DNA of 21,716 bases from a virus. Under the pieces are notes generated by a model. It had not been told where the DNA came from. It saw only the letters and a program-made list of their open reading frames with translations, and ran no database searches. Below, piece by piece: positions 1 through 7,682 of the stretch (its first letter is position 1; the number at the start of each line of letters is the position of its first letter). The stretch covers positions 1 to 21,716 of the IMG/VR virus record IMGVR_UViG_3300024999_000446, one strand, 5' to 3'. Position numbers and translations under genes: made by a program.

Positions 1-94
1 AGCTACGCTGGCGTTTCGTACCAGTTGGGGTATTCGCGGAGCGGATTACTCCGTGGCCGCCACAACTGACCCTATTCGGAACGCCAGCGTAGCT
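1..94. repeat. GC-rich structured element with perfect 15-base terminal inverted repeats
   Basis: Bases 1-15 (AGCTACGCTGGCGTT) are the exact reverse complement of bases 80-94. Pairing can continue inward over 16-18 with 77-79, including one G-U pair. Inside are further possible stems: CAGTTG at 22-27 with CAACTG at 63-68, CGGAG at 37-41 with CTCCG at 49-53, and the alternative GTGG 53-56 with CCAC 60-63. The element is richer in GC than the phage genes beside it and contains no gene. It lies beyond the terminator of the lysis operon, where a prophage border or an intergenic repeat would be expected. It may be a REP- or MITE-like element or a structured RNA. It begins at base 1, so the repeat could extend outside the window. 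Confidence 0.6.
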
Positions 95-140
95 AGCGCA
101 CGCCCATCTCTTTCCCTATAGCCTCTCTCCACGCATTTAT

Positions 141-170
141 AAAAGAGAAGCACTCCTTATGAGTGCTCTC
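141..170 (-). terminator. Rho-independent terminator of the late/lysis operon
   Basis: On the minus strand GAGAGCACTC pairs with GAGTGCTTCTC across a five-base loop (hairpin 145-170, one bulged A), followed by the U-rich run TTTTAT. It starts nine bases after the stop codon of the holin gene at 179. Position, stem and U-tract together fit an intrinsic terminator closing the leftward operon. Confidence 0.8.
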
Positions 171-178
171 CCTTTTGG

Positions 179-391
179 TTATTTGATTTTTCGACTTGCC
201 TTTATCCTTCCGATAATAGCCAACATGCCTCCAGCAGCTGTGGACATGACTATAAATAAATCAGCCAATTGTACTTGGGTATCAGTATCAATTACGATAC
301 CCACTAACCCGGCACAAGCCGATGCCACCGCTATAATTCCCCCTATAATTGCTTGAGATTGCCACCACTTCTTAATTTCCTCATCCCTCAT
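179..391 (-). CDS. Small two-helix phage holin
   Basis: This 70-residue protein is a probable holin, which would permeabilise the host membrane so that the amidase encoded just upstream reaches the wall. It shows a short charged N-terminus (MRDEEIKKWW), two hydrophobic segments (about residues 14-34 and 42-62) separated by a short polar turn with Asp residues, and a basic C-terminus (GRIKASRKIK). Size and layout match small two-transmembrane phage holins; the WWQS start and GRIKA end are typical of one such group. Its ATG overlaps the amidase stop (ATGA), so translation is probably coupled. It is the last gene before the terminator at 141-170. Assignment rests on topology and position, since holins share little sequence. 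Confidence 0.75.
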   Translation of the reverse strand: MRDEEIKKWWQSQAIIGGIIAVASACAGLVGIVIDTDTQVQLADLFIVMSTAAGGMLAIIGRIKASRKIK

Positions 392-1110
392 TTGATTTCA
401 CCCGCCTTATATTTCTTGATCACTTCGGCTAATGTGTCCATCGCAGTATCTCCAGACATATGGAGGACATTTGGATGACTAATTGGAGGTCCTCCGACAT
501 TGAATACCTTGTCAGCCGCTTGTGCATCGGCATGAATTGATGTAGCTCCGTTACGATTGAATATAGCCACACCGCCCAGCAGGTTAGATATACCATTACC
601 TGCGGACTGATCTTCTGACGAGAAGATTACTACAACTCTCTTCACGCTTTTAGTACCTCCCTCGAGTCTTTTTTTCAATTCGTAGATATATCTGTCATAA
701 GGAAATCTATCCCCAGGACAATTCGTAGCGTACTGATCTTTATGTCGCCTAACTTTTGCTTTCGTAGGAAGAATCCCCCGAGTACGACATTCACGTTCAG
801 CTACATTCAAAGAGGATTGAAATTGGGCTTCTGGCATGTCATGTAGCATGAAATTACCTATATGAGAAATTGACAGAGATACCTGATTCATGTTATGCGT
901 TTGCCCTGGGGCGATTCCAGGATCGTGAGCACCTGCCCAATAAGGATCTCGTCCCTTTTCCACCGTACCATCTGCACGAATAATCCAATTGTACCCAATA
1001 TCCCCAAATCCACGAGACAAATGGCTACGACGAATTTCTGCCGCATCGGCCTCATTTCCTGCGGTATGGTGTAGATCCAACAATGTAATTTTTTCCGTTC
1101 TTATATACAT
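388..1110 (-). CDS. Endolysin: N-acetylmuramoyl-L-alanine amidase (Amidase_2 type)
   Basis: This endolysin should cleave the amide bond between N-acetylmuramic acid and L-alanine in peptidoglycan. I chose the ATG at 1110 (240 residues) because GGAGG stands eight bases upstream. An in-frame TTG at 1125 would overlap that ribosome site. Residues 8-140 match the T7 lysozyme/Amidase_2 fold. Probable zinc ligands are His14 (LHHTAG), His123 (RRHKDQ) and Cys131 (TNCPGD), and Tyr40 (GYNW) fits the catalytic tyrosine. The C-terminal part (about 160-240) alternates hydrophobic strands with VFNVGGP and a segment ending MSGDTAMDTLAEVI, resembling one degenerate CW_binding_2 cell-wall-binding unit; that part is inference. 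There is no signal peptide, so export through a holin is expected. It lies between the XhlA-like and holin genes. Confidence 0.88.
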   Translation of the reverse strand: MYIRTEKITLLDLHHTAGNEADAAEIRRSHLSRGFGDIGYNWIIRADGTVEKGRDPYWAGAHDPGIAPGQTHNMNQVSLSISHIGNFMLHDMPEAQFQSSLNVAERECRTRGILPTKAKVRRHKDQYATNCPGDRFPYDRYIYELKKRLEGGTKSVKRVVVIFSSEDQSAGNGISNLLGGVAIFNRNGATSIHADAQAADKVFNVGGPPISHPNVLHMSGDTAMDTLAEVIKKYKAGEIK

Positions 1111-1111
1111 A

Positions 1112-1453
1112 TTACCCACCTCCAACTTGCAATGTTATGTTAAGTATCTTCTGCAGTAGGAATGAGACAAAAGCAATTGTGGCCAGAACTGTTGACCAGA
1201 ATAATTGTCTTTGCCCCGCAGTAACTACCCTAATCTTATCCTCGAATGCAATGAATTTCTTATCACAATCGGCACATTTGAGTTTACATTCGGCTTTATT
1301 CATAAAGTCATTCTTCATTCCTACGAGAGATAAATTAACGCCATTAACCAGATCAGTAAGTTTGTCAATCTTTTTGTCTAAAGAGGCAATTTCAGACACT
1401 TTTACACCAAGCTCAGCCACTTTTCTTCCAATATCAACATCTTCTCCCGTCAT
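1112..1453 (-). CDS. XhlA-like lysis-associated protein, coiled coil plus one membrane helix
   Basis: The 113-residue protein has a helical, heptad-like N-terminal half (about residues 8-50: KVAELGVKVSEIASLDKKID...), a cysteine cluster (CKLKCADC, C-x3-C-x2-C, about 56-63), a second short charged helix, and one membrane segment near the C-terminus (about 86-104), ending QVGGG. This is the layout of the haemolysin XhlA family and related holin-associated phage proteins, which act with a holin and amidase in lysis. It opens the lysis cassette. The stop codon lies just before the amidase ATG, and its last codons (GTTGGAGGTGGG) carry the amidase ribosome site. The cysteine cluster is not a standard XhlA feature that I know of. 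Family assignment is by architecture. Confidence 0.6.
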   Translation of the reverse strand: MTGEDVDIGRKVAELGVKVSEIASLDKKIDKLTDLVNGVNLSLVGMKNDFMNKAECKLKCADCDKKFIAFEDKIRVVTAGQRQLFWSTVLATIAFVSFLLQKILNITLQVGGG

Positions 1454-1482
1454 ATGCTACCCCTCTTTCAACAACCTTGTCG

Positions 1483-1519
1483 GTATAAAAATAAAGCTTT
1501 TTATACTCTAGTTAACTAG
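1483..1519 (-). promoter_or_regulatory. AT-rich hairpin and 12-base palindrome between fibre and lysis modules
   Basis: The 62-base gap between the propeller gene and the lysis cassette holds a perfect nine-base inverted repeat, GTATAAAAA (1483-1491) with TTTTTATAC (1498-1506) and a six-base loop. Next to it is the perfect palindrome CTAGTTAACTAG (1508-1519), which contains the propeller stop codon. The hairpin is all A/T apart from one pair, so it is a weak terminator at best. It could be a partial terminator, an RNA-processing site or a protein-binding site separating tail from lysis expression. Confidence 0.3.
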
Positions 1520-3534
1520 GAAATTACCTTATAAGCAGTTGCCGTGCGGAGCTTTTGTATATTCACTCCGGTTTGGTAATAAGCAATGTACATGTTATCA
1601 AGAGCATCAAAGATAATACGCTTTGGTACAATATATGCAGACGTACATAGGCTCCACATTACTTTTCCTGAAGGATTCAACTTGTACAGGTAGGGCTCAA
1701 TTCTGTAAGGGTATGTGTGTGCTACACTGCGAGAAATATATATGTTATTCTCTGAGTCTAATGCAATGTTCGAACCACTACGTGGAATGTTTGACCACCA
1801 AATTTCATTTCCAGAAGAATCAAATTTACGTAGAATTTTACCCTGCTGATTTATATCATAAACAACAAGTACATTATCTTCATTATCTACAGCAGCGGAA
1901 ACATAGTCTGCTCCTGTTATGTCCGTATTCGACCAGACCGTCACGCCGTTTGGATCTATTTTGACTACGCCACTAGCAACGCCGTACTCATCTACCCACG
2001 TAACGTACACGTTTCCTGATGAATCCGTGGAAAGACTTTGGGTAGTACCGTATTCCATGACCCAGTGTCTCCACAATATATTTCCAAAGCTATCTAATTT
2101 ATGCACAAACTGATAGCCATCCACGCCGCCGCTAACTGCTACGTATATGTCCCCTGAATTATTAACGGCGATATGACTACAACTGCCTCTGTTATAATGG
2201 TCGCTTTCCATCTCTAGTCCTGTTTTAGACCATATAATTGTACCGTCAGTAGTCATTTTCTGGAGTGCTATGTTATTCCAATAACCAGTATAGGATACGT
2301 ACAAATACCCTGAGTCTAAAACAACATTGACCGCATACGCCACGGCTGATTGTTCCCAGATAGGGCTTCCATCAGGAGCCAATTTACATAAGGTTACCTG
2401 CCCCAAGGCCCTATTAAGAGTAACATACATATTGCCATCTGAATCTACTGCAATTCCTGTTGTGCTGGACAAACCTGTTTTACTCCAGAGTTCTTGAGGT
2501 GTAGTTACTGGTTGGCTTAATTTGCACACAGTTATACCAGATGTTTCGGCGCATGTAACGTATACATTATCCTCCGAATCCACTGCAACTCCCGTACCAT
2601 CGTATCCGGTAAGAGCCCATAGTTGATTCCCGGCAGCATCTAGTTTGCGAATACTCACTGCGTCATAATGGTACACTACGTACACGTTGCCATGTGAATC
2701 TGCCGCAATCCCACGAGGATACCCTACATCATATTTTGCCCACACTTGGCCCCCGTAACTAGCATAAAGCTTGCGCACAGTTATTATTGCACCCGTAATG
2801 TCAGAGTCGTAGATAACGTAAACGAAAGTACCTGAAGGATCAACGGCAATATCGTAGGCACGCTGCGCGTCAGATGACACCCAAATTTGGTTACCAGTTG
2901 AATAATTTAACTTTCTTACGTTGGTGTAGCCTGCGTTACCGTAGTATGCTACATATGCGTTGCCTATTGAGTCTACTGCAATACCATAAGGATATGCAAC
3001 GTCAGACGATGCCCAAATTTGATTGCCTGAAGCGTCTAATTTGCGTACGCCTGTAACACCTACCACGTTGCAGTAAGCTACATACACACTACCTGCTGGA
3101 CCTACAGCAATACCAATAGCACCCGGCACGTCGGATAGTGCCCACAGCTCTACCCCATAAGGGTCTAATTTACGCACGGAGGTTGTACCGACGGAACTAT
3201 AATAAGCTACACAAACGTTGTCTAGTGAATCTACTGCAATATCACGAGCGTATCCTATGTCGGACAGTGCCCACAACTCCACTCCATTGGGATCTAATTT
3301 ACGTACAGATGTAGTACCTACTGCATTATAATAGGCTACGTACGAGTTGCCTATTGAATCTACAGCAATGTTAATTGCATTTGGTACGTCGGATGATGTC
3401 CACACTTGTTGGTCAAGCTCGGATAAATTAACAGAACTAATGGAGTCGCCAATCTTGTACTTCTTATTATTGCCTGTTCGTTCGTTTACCGCAGCTAATC
3501 CAACAATCATACCATTGTCGAAATCCACAGTCAT
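1516..3534 (-). CDS. 14-repeat beta-propeller tail protein, probable receptor-binding
   Basis: This 672-residue protein is almost wholly tandem repeats of about 43 residues, each shaped like W...(D)...IAVDSxGNxYVAYY....VRKLDxxGxx. I count 14 units, as in two seven-bladed beta-propellers of the SBBP/NHL kind. Units near the N-terminus are closest to each other (VGTTSVRKLDPxGVELWALSD recurs); later ones are more diverged. The N-terminal cap (residues 1-42, with VDFDNGMIVGL...YKIGDSISS) resembles the C-terminus of the upstream fibre protein. There is no signal peptide or membrane segment. ATG at 3534 follows GGGAGG at normal spacing. As the last gene before lysis, it is probably a distal tail adhesin contacting the host surface; that role is inferred from position and fold, and no enzyme motif is seen. 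Confidence 0.7.
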   Translation of the reverse strand: MTVDFDNGMIVGLAAVNERTGNNKKYKIGDSISSVNLSELDQQVWTSSDVPNAINIAVDSIGNSYVAYYNAVGTTSVRKLDPNGVELWALSDIGYARDIAVDSLDNVCVAYYSSVGTTSVRKLDPYGVELWALSDVPGAIGIAVGPAGSVYVAYCNVVGVTGVRKLDASGNQIWASSDVAYPYGIAVDSIGNAYVAYYGNAGYTNVRKLNYSTGNQIWVSSDAQRAYDIAVDPSGTFVYVIYDSDITGAIITVRKLYASYGGQVWAKYDVGYPRGIAADSHGNVYVVYHYDAVSIRKLDAAGNQLWALTGYDGTGVAVDSEDNVYVTCAETSGITVCKLSQPVTTPQELWSKTGLSSTTGIAVDSDGNMYVTLNRALGQVTLCKLAPDGSPIWEQSAVAYAVNVVLDSGYLYVSYTGYWNNIALQKMTTDGTIIWSKTGLEMESDHYNRGSCSHIAVNNSGDIYVAVSGGVDGYQFVHKLDSFGNILWRHWVMEYGTTQSLSTDSSGNVYVTWVDEYGVASGVVKIDPNGVTVWSNTDITGADYVSAAVDNEDNVLVVYDINQQGKILRKFDSSGNEIWWSNIPRSGSNIALDSENNIYISRSVAHTYPYRIEPYLYKLNPSGKVMWSLCTSAYIVPKRIIFDALDNMYIAYYQTGVNIQKLRTATAYKVIS

Positions 3535-3549
3535 GACTCAGCCTCCCTA

Positions 3550-4134
3550 CTAGGATATTATTTCATAGCTCCGAGTCCCGTTCGGCTGCTTACTTACTAA
3601 TTCAAGACTAGTAGATAAAATTGTGTCCCCCACCGCGTAATCGCCGATCTGGCCTCCGTATCCCATACCAAGCTCGAGCCCTAAGATAAAGCCGGCATCG
3701 AAGTCCAGTAGATTATTTTTATTGGTGTTTATTATGGGATTTGCAGTAACTGAGCCTGCGCCTTGTGCGGTACCCGTGATTGGTGTATTGATTACCTCAA
3801 CCAGTGTAGCCGTGGCTGATACGGTGGTCGTAGTTAGTGCATCTCCATGTATCAGTGTTACACCTTTTGCAATACAAGTACAAAATACTGCGCCAGATAT
3901 ACTAACGAAATTCGGATTTATCAATTTCGCACCCAGACCAACCACAGAACTACTACTAACTACACTACCTGTCAGATGAATTGTGACTATGTCTATTGTT
4001 AGACTAGTCTCTGCGGTTATACTCCCGGTGCCTATCACATCGCCAGATACTTGCACCTTGACTACTGTTAACAAATTGGTATTCGCGGTTACGCTTCCAT
4101 TACCAGTTGAGTTCCCAACTATATATACGATCAT
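3550..4134 (-). CDS. Beta-repeat tail fibre protein with C-terminal DFDxG module
   Basis: This 194-residue protein is rich in Gly, Ser, Thr and Val and poor in charge. Its first 135 residues consist of about six imperfect repeats of roughly 25 residues, each with a G-x-(V/A)-x-G-x-G-S-(V/I)-T-A core (GNGSVTANTNLL, GTGSITAETSL, GAGSVTANPII). Some repeats have drifted, one containing FCTC. This suggests an elongated beta-structured fibre. The C-terminal 50 residues (LLDFDAGFILGLELG...YAVGDTILSTSL...SYEIIS) share a pattern with the next gene's N-terminal cap and last residues. The ATG at 4134 has only a weak ribosome site (GGTGTGA), 14 bases after the upstream stop. I read it as a fibre or adaptor in the distal tail. 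No database family is recognised with confidence. Confidence 0.55.
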   Translation of the reverse strand: MIVYIVGNSTGNGSVTANTNLLTVVKVQVSGDVIGTGSITAETSLTIDIVTIHLTGSVVSSSSVVGLGAKLINPNFVSISGAVFCTCIAKGVTLIHGDALTTTTVSATATLVEVINTPITGTAQGAGSVTANPIINTNKNNLLDFDAGFILGLELGMGYGGQIGDYAVGDTILSTSLELVSKQPNGTRSYEIIS

Positions 4135-4148
4135 GGTTCACACCAACC

Positions 4149-4532
4149 TTAGTCCAGGGTTACGGTTAATTGACCAACTAGAAACTGTAATTGTGTATCT
4201 GTGCCCACGGCTTGGGGTCCACTAAGTGTCCCGGAAAACCACAGATTACCTCCGGTTAACGCGGAAACTATACCAAAATGTGTAACAGTTCCCCAATCCG
4301 CAGTAGCCACCGGAAAACTTACAATTGCTGCGTTAGAGGTAACTCCATTAGTAGGTGCCGCAAACGTACAGGTTTGCCTAGCATAGCTCCCGCCGGTTAC
4401 TTCCGTCCCTGTGTTTGCGTCCATAGGATCAGAGGTATAAAGGGCGATATAACGTGAGGATGGTGAACTAAACGACGTACCGCGCAGAACATGGTTAATT
4501 AAAGTCGTCTCCAGATAATCACTCATTGACAT
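4149..4532 (-). CDS. Small tail-fibre-type structural protein
   Basis: This 127-residue protein belongs to a very widespread phage family often annotated as tail fibre or minor structural protein. The start SDYLETTLINHVLRGTSFSSP, the strand (R)YIALYTSDPMDANTGTEVTGGSYARQ, the middle FAAPTNG...NAAIVSFPVATADWGTVTHFGI and the C-terminal half (GGNLWFSGTL...VTLD) are all typical, and the length is normal. It folds as a small beta-sandwich; copies occur in virion tails or on capsids of various siphophages. Its position between baseplate and fibre genes favours a tail role. ATG at 4532 follows AGAGGTG at good spacing. The exact place in the virion is not shown by the sequence. Confidence 0.75.
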   Translation of the reverse strand: MSMSDYLETTLINHVLRGTSFSSPSSRYIALYTSDPMDANTGTEVTGGSYARQTCTFAAPTNGVTSNAAIVSFPVATADWGTVTHFGIVSALTGGNLWFSGTLSGPQAVGTDTQLQFLVGQLTVTLD

Positions 4533-4553
4533 AATTTATTCACCTCTAAAAAT

Positions 4554-5864
4554 TTAGTATGATACCGATATAGTTCTGCCCAAATCACTACTCATTGCTA
4601 TAATTCTACCCCCACCATCCTTTGTCCAAGTCCAAGTTTCGGCGTTACCGTCTTTTGTGATAACTACTCCGGCATCGGCAGGAGAATGAACAATAACCGT
4701 GTCTGTTGCTTGACTACCTCCACTGCCACCCTCAGGTATTAAATTTGTGATACCATCAGGATGTATCCAACCATAAGGCACTCCGGTGTTATCATTTTTA
4801 TAAAAGTACACCCCGCCATCCTCTAGAGCCTGAATATACCCTCCACCAGTTGGCCCGCCAGGTTTGAGGCGTATTGACGCTTGCTGCCCAGTAGCTGCAC
4901 TTGTGTCATAGGCTGTATCTATTTTTCCGCCATGCTCTCCCATCTCAAGAACTGCTGCATCATTTAACCCTATAATCTTACCGGCTTTGATCAAAAGTCC
5001 TTCGATAGTAGCTCCAGCAAGTAGTTGAGCCATGATCGTAGGACTATATAGGCCAGTAGCCGATATATGAGTCAAATATCCTTCAAGACTTGATATGTCA
5101 TTAATGTCTGGGTTCCAGTTTATATCCTTAGCCCCAACATCCTCTGCAGTTGGAGGATTAATAGCGTTCCAATCAATGACTGACCCCTCTAACATTTGCA
5201 CAACAGCAGATATTAAGAGCTTGCGAGTTACACCATCCAACTTTAATATTGGCAATCCCGCTTCATCAGTCATTTCAATAGTATCGCTATTGAGAATAAG
5301 CTTTCCAGATCCATCTGACTTTTCAATTTCTATACCCTTAGCCTTACCAATAGTTATCCCATAATATGGTTGATCCTCTATAAGATAAGCTTCCGTTAGA
5401 GTACTAAGTTTTAAGTTATCGCAATATAAAGGACTTGTAATACCATGTGTAATAATCTGCATAGTAATAGTATCCATATTGACTGTATCTCTGATATGAA
5501 TTACCGCATTTGTGCGCAGCCAAGACCAACCATTGTCCGTAATTATAGTACGTGCAGTTAACTGTCCTAGGGGGATCCAAGATACATCGGGATTACTGCC
5601 ATCACTAAATAGTGCAGTAACTTTAACTAGAGCTTTAGCTGGGGTAAGTATTTCAGTGGAGTATGTATCAATCTGTAACTGAAGTGTCTCAGGTGTTACT
5701 GATATGGCTTCAATAGTTTGTGACATTGAGGCATTTGCATTCATGCAGAAGCATTTAGAATCATCTGTGCCGGCAGCATATATGGTAACAATACCAGTTG
5801 TAATCCAATTAGTAAGATCAGTGATGGCACTAGGATTACGTAATAAATTGATGGACTCAGTCAA
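4554..5864 (-). CDS. Baseplate/tail-fibre protein with carbohydrate-binding-like N-domain
   Basis: The protein is 436 residues if it starts at the TTG at 5864, which I prefer because AAGGTGGTG precedes it by six bases; an in-frame GTG at 5876 lies inside that ribosome site. Residues about 5-155 look like a jelly-roll carbohydrate-binding module (LLRNPSAITDLTNW, a W near 115, YCDNLKL at the end). The middle (SGKLILNSDTIEMTDEAG, NPPTAEDVGAKDINW, YSPTIMAQLLAGATIEGLLIKAGKI) has the beta-helix and coiled-stalk character of Firmicutes phage baseplate/fibre proteins. The C-terminal part is Gly-rich and ends RTISVSY. It follows the hub gene by 18 bases. A role in host-surface sugar recognition is inferred. 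No hydrolase motif is visible. Confidence 0.65.
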   Translation of the reverse strand: MTESINLLRNPSAITDLTNWITTGIVTIYAAGTDDSKCFCMNANASMSQTIEAISVTPETLQLQIDTYSTEILTPAKALVKVTALFSDGSNPDVSWIPLGQLTARTIITDNGWSWLRTNAVIHIRDTVNMDTITMQIITHGITSPLYCDNLKLSTLTEAYLIEDQPYYGITIGKAKGIEIEKSDGSGKLILNSDTIEMTDEAGLPILKLDGVTRKLLISAVVQMLEGSVIDWNAINPPTAEDVGAKDINWNPDINDISSLEGYLTHISATGLYSPTIMAQLLAGATIEGLLIKAGKIIGLNDAAVLEMGEHGGKIDTAYDTSAATGQQASIRLKPGGPTGGGYIQALEDGGVYFYKNDNTGVPYGWIHPDGITNLIPEGGSGGSQATDTVIVHSPADAGVVITKDGNAETWTWTKDGGGRIIAMSSDLGRTISVSY

Positions 5865-5882
5865 TGTGTTCACCACCTTAAT

Positions 5883-7670
5883 CTAGATCAAATTGGCTCT
5901 TGTAGATAGACTGGCAGATAATCCTCCATCAAAGCCTATCTTAGAGCTAATGATGGTGAAGTTTCCCGGAGGTATTGCATCTATTATACTACTTATGTTC
6001 ACTACATCCAATAACTCCACAGCGGGATTACATCGCACATCCACGAGCAACTTAGCCCGAGGATCCTGCACTATATCCATAATATTACTAATATACGAAG
6101 TGGCTTCCGTTTCCGATTGAATTAACTCCGAATCAATAGTAAGTGTTTGTGCATCTCCGGTACCCATTGTTTGTGTAACAGCTGAGGTAGTATTGGATAT
6201 AACGCTACCGTATATATTAATAGACACAGTACTCAATACCGAAGAGGACAATGTTAATGTAAGTGCCCAAGGACTCCACGAAAAATCCACTATTTGCACG
6301 TCTTGCGTCCCCGCGATAACTATTTGATTTACTGCCGCAATCGGCCCATCTTGGAACATAATATCATTAATTACTGTGTTGCCAATAGGTACTATAATAT
6401 CCGTCAATTGTGCTACAATTGTTGCCTCTTGCACAGTATGCATTGCGTAGTTTACTACTATTCCAGTAATGACACTACGGTTCAGTTGAGGATTATCAAT
6501 CTGGGTAAGGTTACTATGGGTAAATGTTGCTACAGAAGCCCCGGTTTGTATTAGGGGCTTGACCGAAATAGAATCTAATCGAGATACAAATACACAACAA
6601 TTACCTGCAATAACTAATTTCTGTAAAGCATTACCAAATGTACCCATTGGAATATATCCATAGGGCACAGGCAGGTCTAAGGAGGGATCAATAAAATAAT
6701 CAGTAATTCCCATTGCTTCAAACAATTGAGCAAATAGCCCCGCAATTGTTGTATTGAGAGATAGGGACATTTTTGGAATTGTTTTAGAGGATAATCCATA
6801 AATGCGATCATATCCTACTAGTGTTGCTACAGTTCTTGTAGAGGGTGCACTCCAATCGCCAGAAAAGAATTTTCCTAAAGGTACATACTCGAACTGGGAT
6901 GAATCTACTTCAACACCCACATATGGACTAAATACTATTTCATCCTTTAGTAGTCCATAGAAGGCACTAGATGTATTGCGCGCCACAAATCTGTTACCTG
7001 CATTAGATAAATCAATTACGCATTCATTTGAACTTACAGAACCCGCCGGATGAAATGTTTCCGAGGATGTTTCTTCCAAGAGATCAATATTTATAATATC
7101 ATATCCCTCAAATATAACCGTCGAAATCAATCCAAATTGCATAATGCGTGCAGTGTTACTACTTGGGGCAATCTTAGTTATAGTAACGCGCACTTGTTCT
7201 GTTAATTTAGCTACTGTAGTAATACTCCATTCATACTTAGTATTATCAACTACATCTGAGACAGTTTCCCAAATTCCCGCCACTTTACGTTCAACTAGAA
7301 AATTAATGGGATAGTACCCGGGGATACCAATTAACCAAAAGTTACCTCCCAGGAGAGGTGTATTATACGTAACAATTAGAATTTCGGGAGTAGCAAATAC
7401 ACCATCTACACTAGCTACCTGACTACCCCACCAACCCTTTTGGGGGGCATTTAACGAATTCGGAAGATGCCCCACACAAGAATAATCTGTTGCATGTATT
7501 CGCCCATTACACACCTGGTCCGGAGCAGTAGAAGCGTCTTGTTGCGAAGTGGCCGTAGCTGTCGCAAATGGTAAAGATTGCTCCCCCAAAAAATGCATTA
7601 TCACAGCACCTTTAACACTTCTGGAATCACTATCCACTGCCGCGCGAAATGCTGCAGATACACTAAGCAC
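5883..7670 (-). CDS. Tail tip / baseplate hub protein with discoidin-like insertion
   Basis: This 595-residue protein lies where the hub (Tal/gp27-like) is encoded in siphophages, just after the distal tail gene. The N-terminus (SAAFRAAVDSDSRSVKGAVIM) is typical of Firmicutes phage tail-tip proteins that begin with a short strand region. Residues about 35-185 (ATATSQQDASTAPDQVCNGR...GWWGSQVAS...FATPEILIVTY...WLIGIPG...VRVTI) resemble an F5/8 type C (discoidin) sugar-binding domain. From about 190 on (INIDLLEETSS..., PYVGVEV, VPLGKFFSGDWSAPSTRTVATLVGYDRIYGLS) it resumes hub-like sequence. The start is a GTG at 7670 with GGAGG seven bases upstream. No lytic motif is seen, so a Tal-type peptidase activity is not supported. 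Confidence 0.65.
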   Translation of the reverse strand: MLSVSAAFRAAVDSDSRSVKGAVIMHFLGEQSLPFATATATSQQDASTAPDQVCNGRIHATDYSCVGHLPNSLNAPQKGWWGSQVASVDGVFATPEILIVTYNTPLLGGNFWLIGIPGYYPINFLVERKVAGIWETVSDVVDNTKYEWSITTVAKLTEQVRVTITKIAPSSNTARIMQFGLISTVIFEGYDIINIDLLEETSSETFHPAGSVSSNECVIDLSNAGNRFVARNTSSAFYGLLKDEIVFSPYVGVEVDSSQFEYVPLGKFFSGDWSAPSTRTVATLVGYDRIYGLSSKTIPKMSLSLNTTIAGLFAQLFEAMGITDYFIDPSLDLPVPYGYIPMGTFGNALQKLVIAGNCCVFVSRLDSISVKPLIQTGASVATFTHSNLTQIDNPQLNRSVITGIVVNYAMHTVQEATIVAQLTDIIVPIGNTVINDIMFQDGPIAAVNQIVIAGTQDVQIVDFSWSPWALTLTLSSSVLSTVSINIYGSVISNTTSAVTQTMGTGDAQTLTIDSELIQSETEATSYISNIMDIVQDPRAKLLVDVRCNPAVELLDVVNISSIIDAIPPGNFTIISSKIGFDGGLSASLSTRANLI

Positions 7671-7682
7671 ATTAATTCCTCC

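Noticed and set aside
1-94. tRNA gene or CRISPR repeat
   Set aside because: The fold is not a cloverleaf, there is no anticodon arm of the right size, and no spaced direct repeats occur in the window.
1516-3534. CRISPR-like or DGR-type variable repeats from the periodic DNA
   Set aside because: The periodicity is coding (43-residue propeller units), the repeats diverge gradually, and no reverse transcriptase or template repeat is present in the window.
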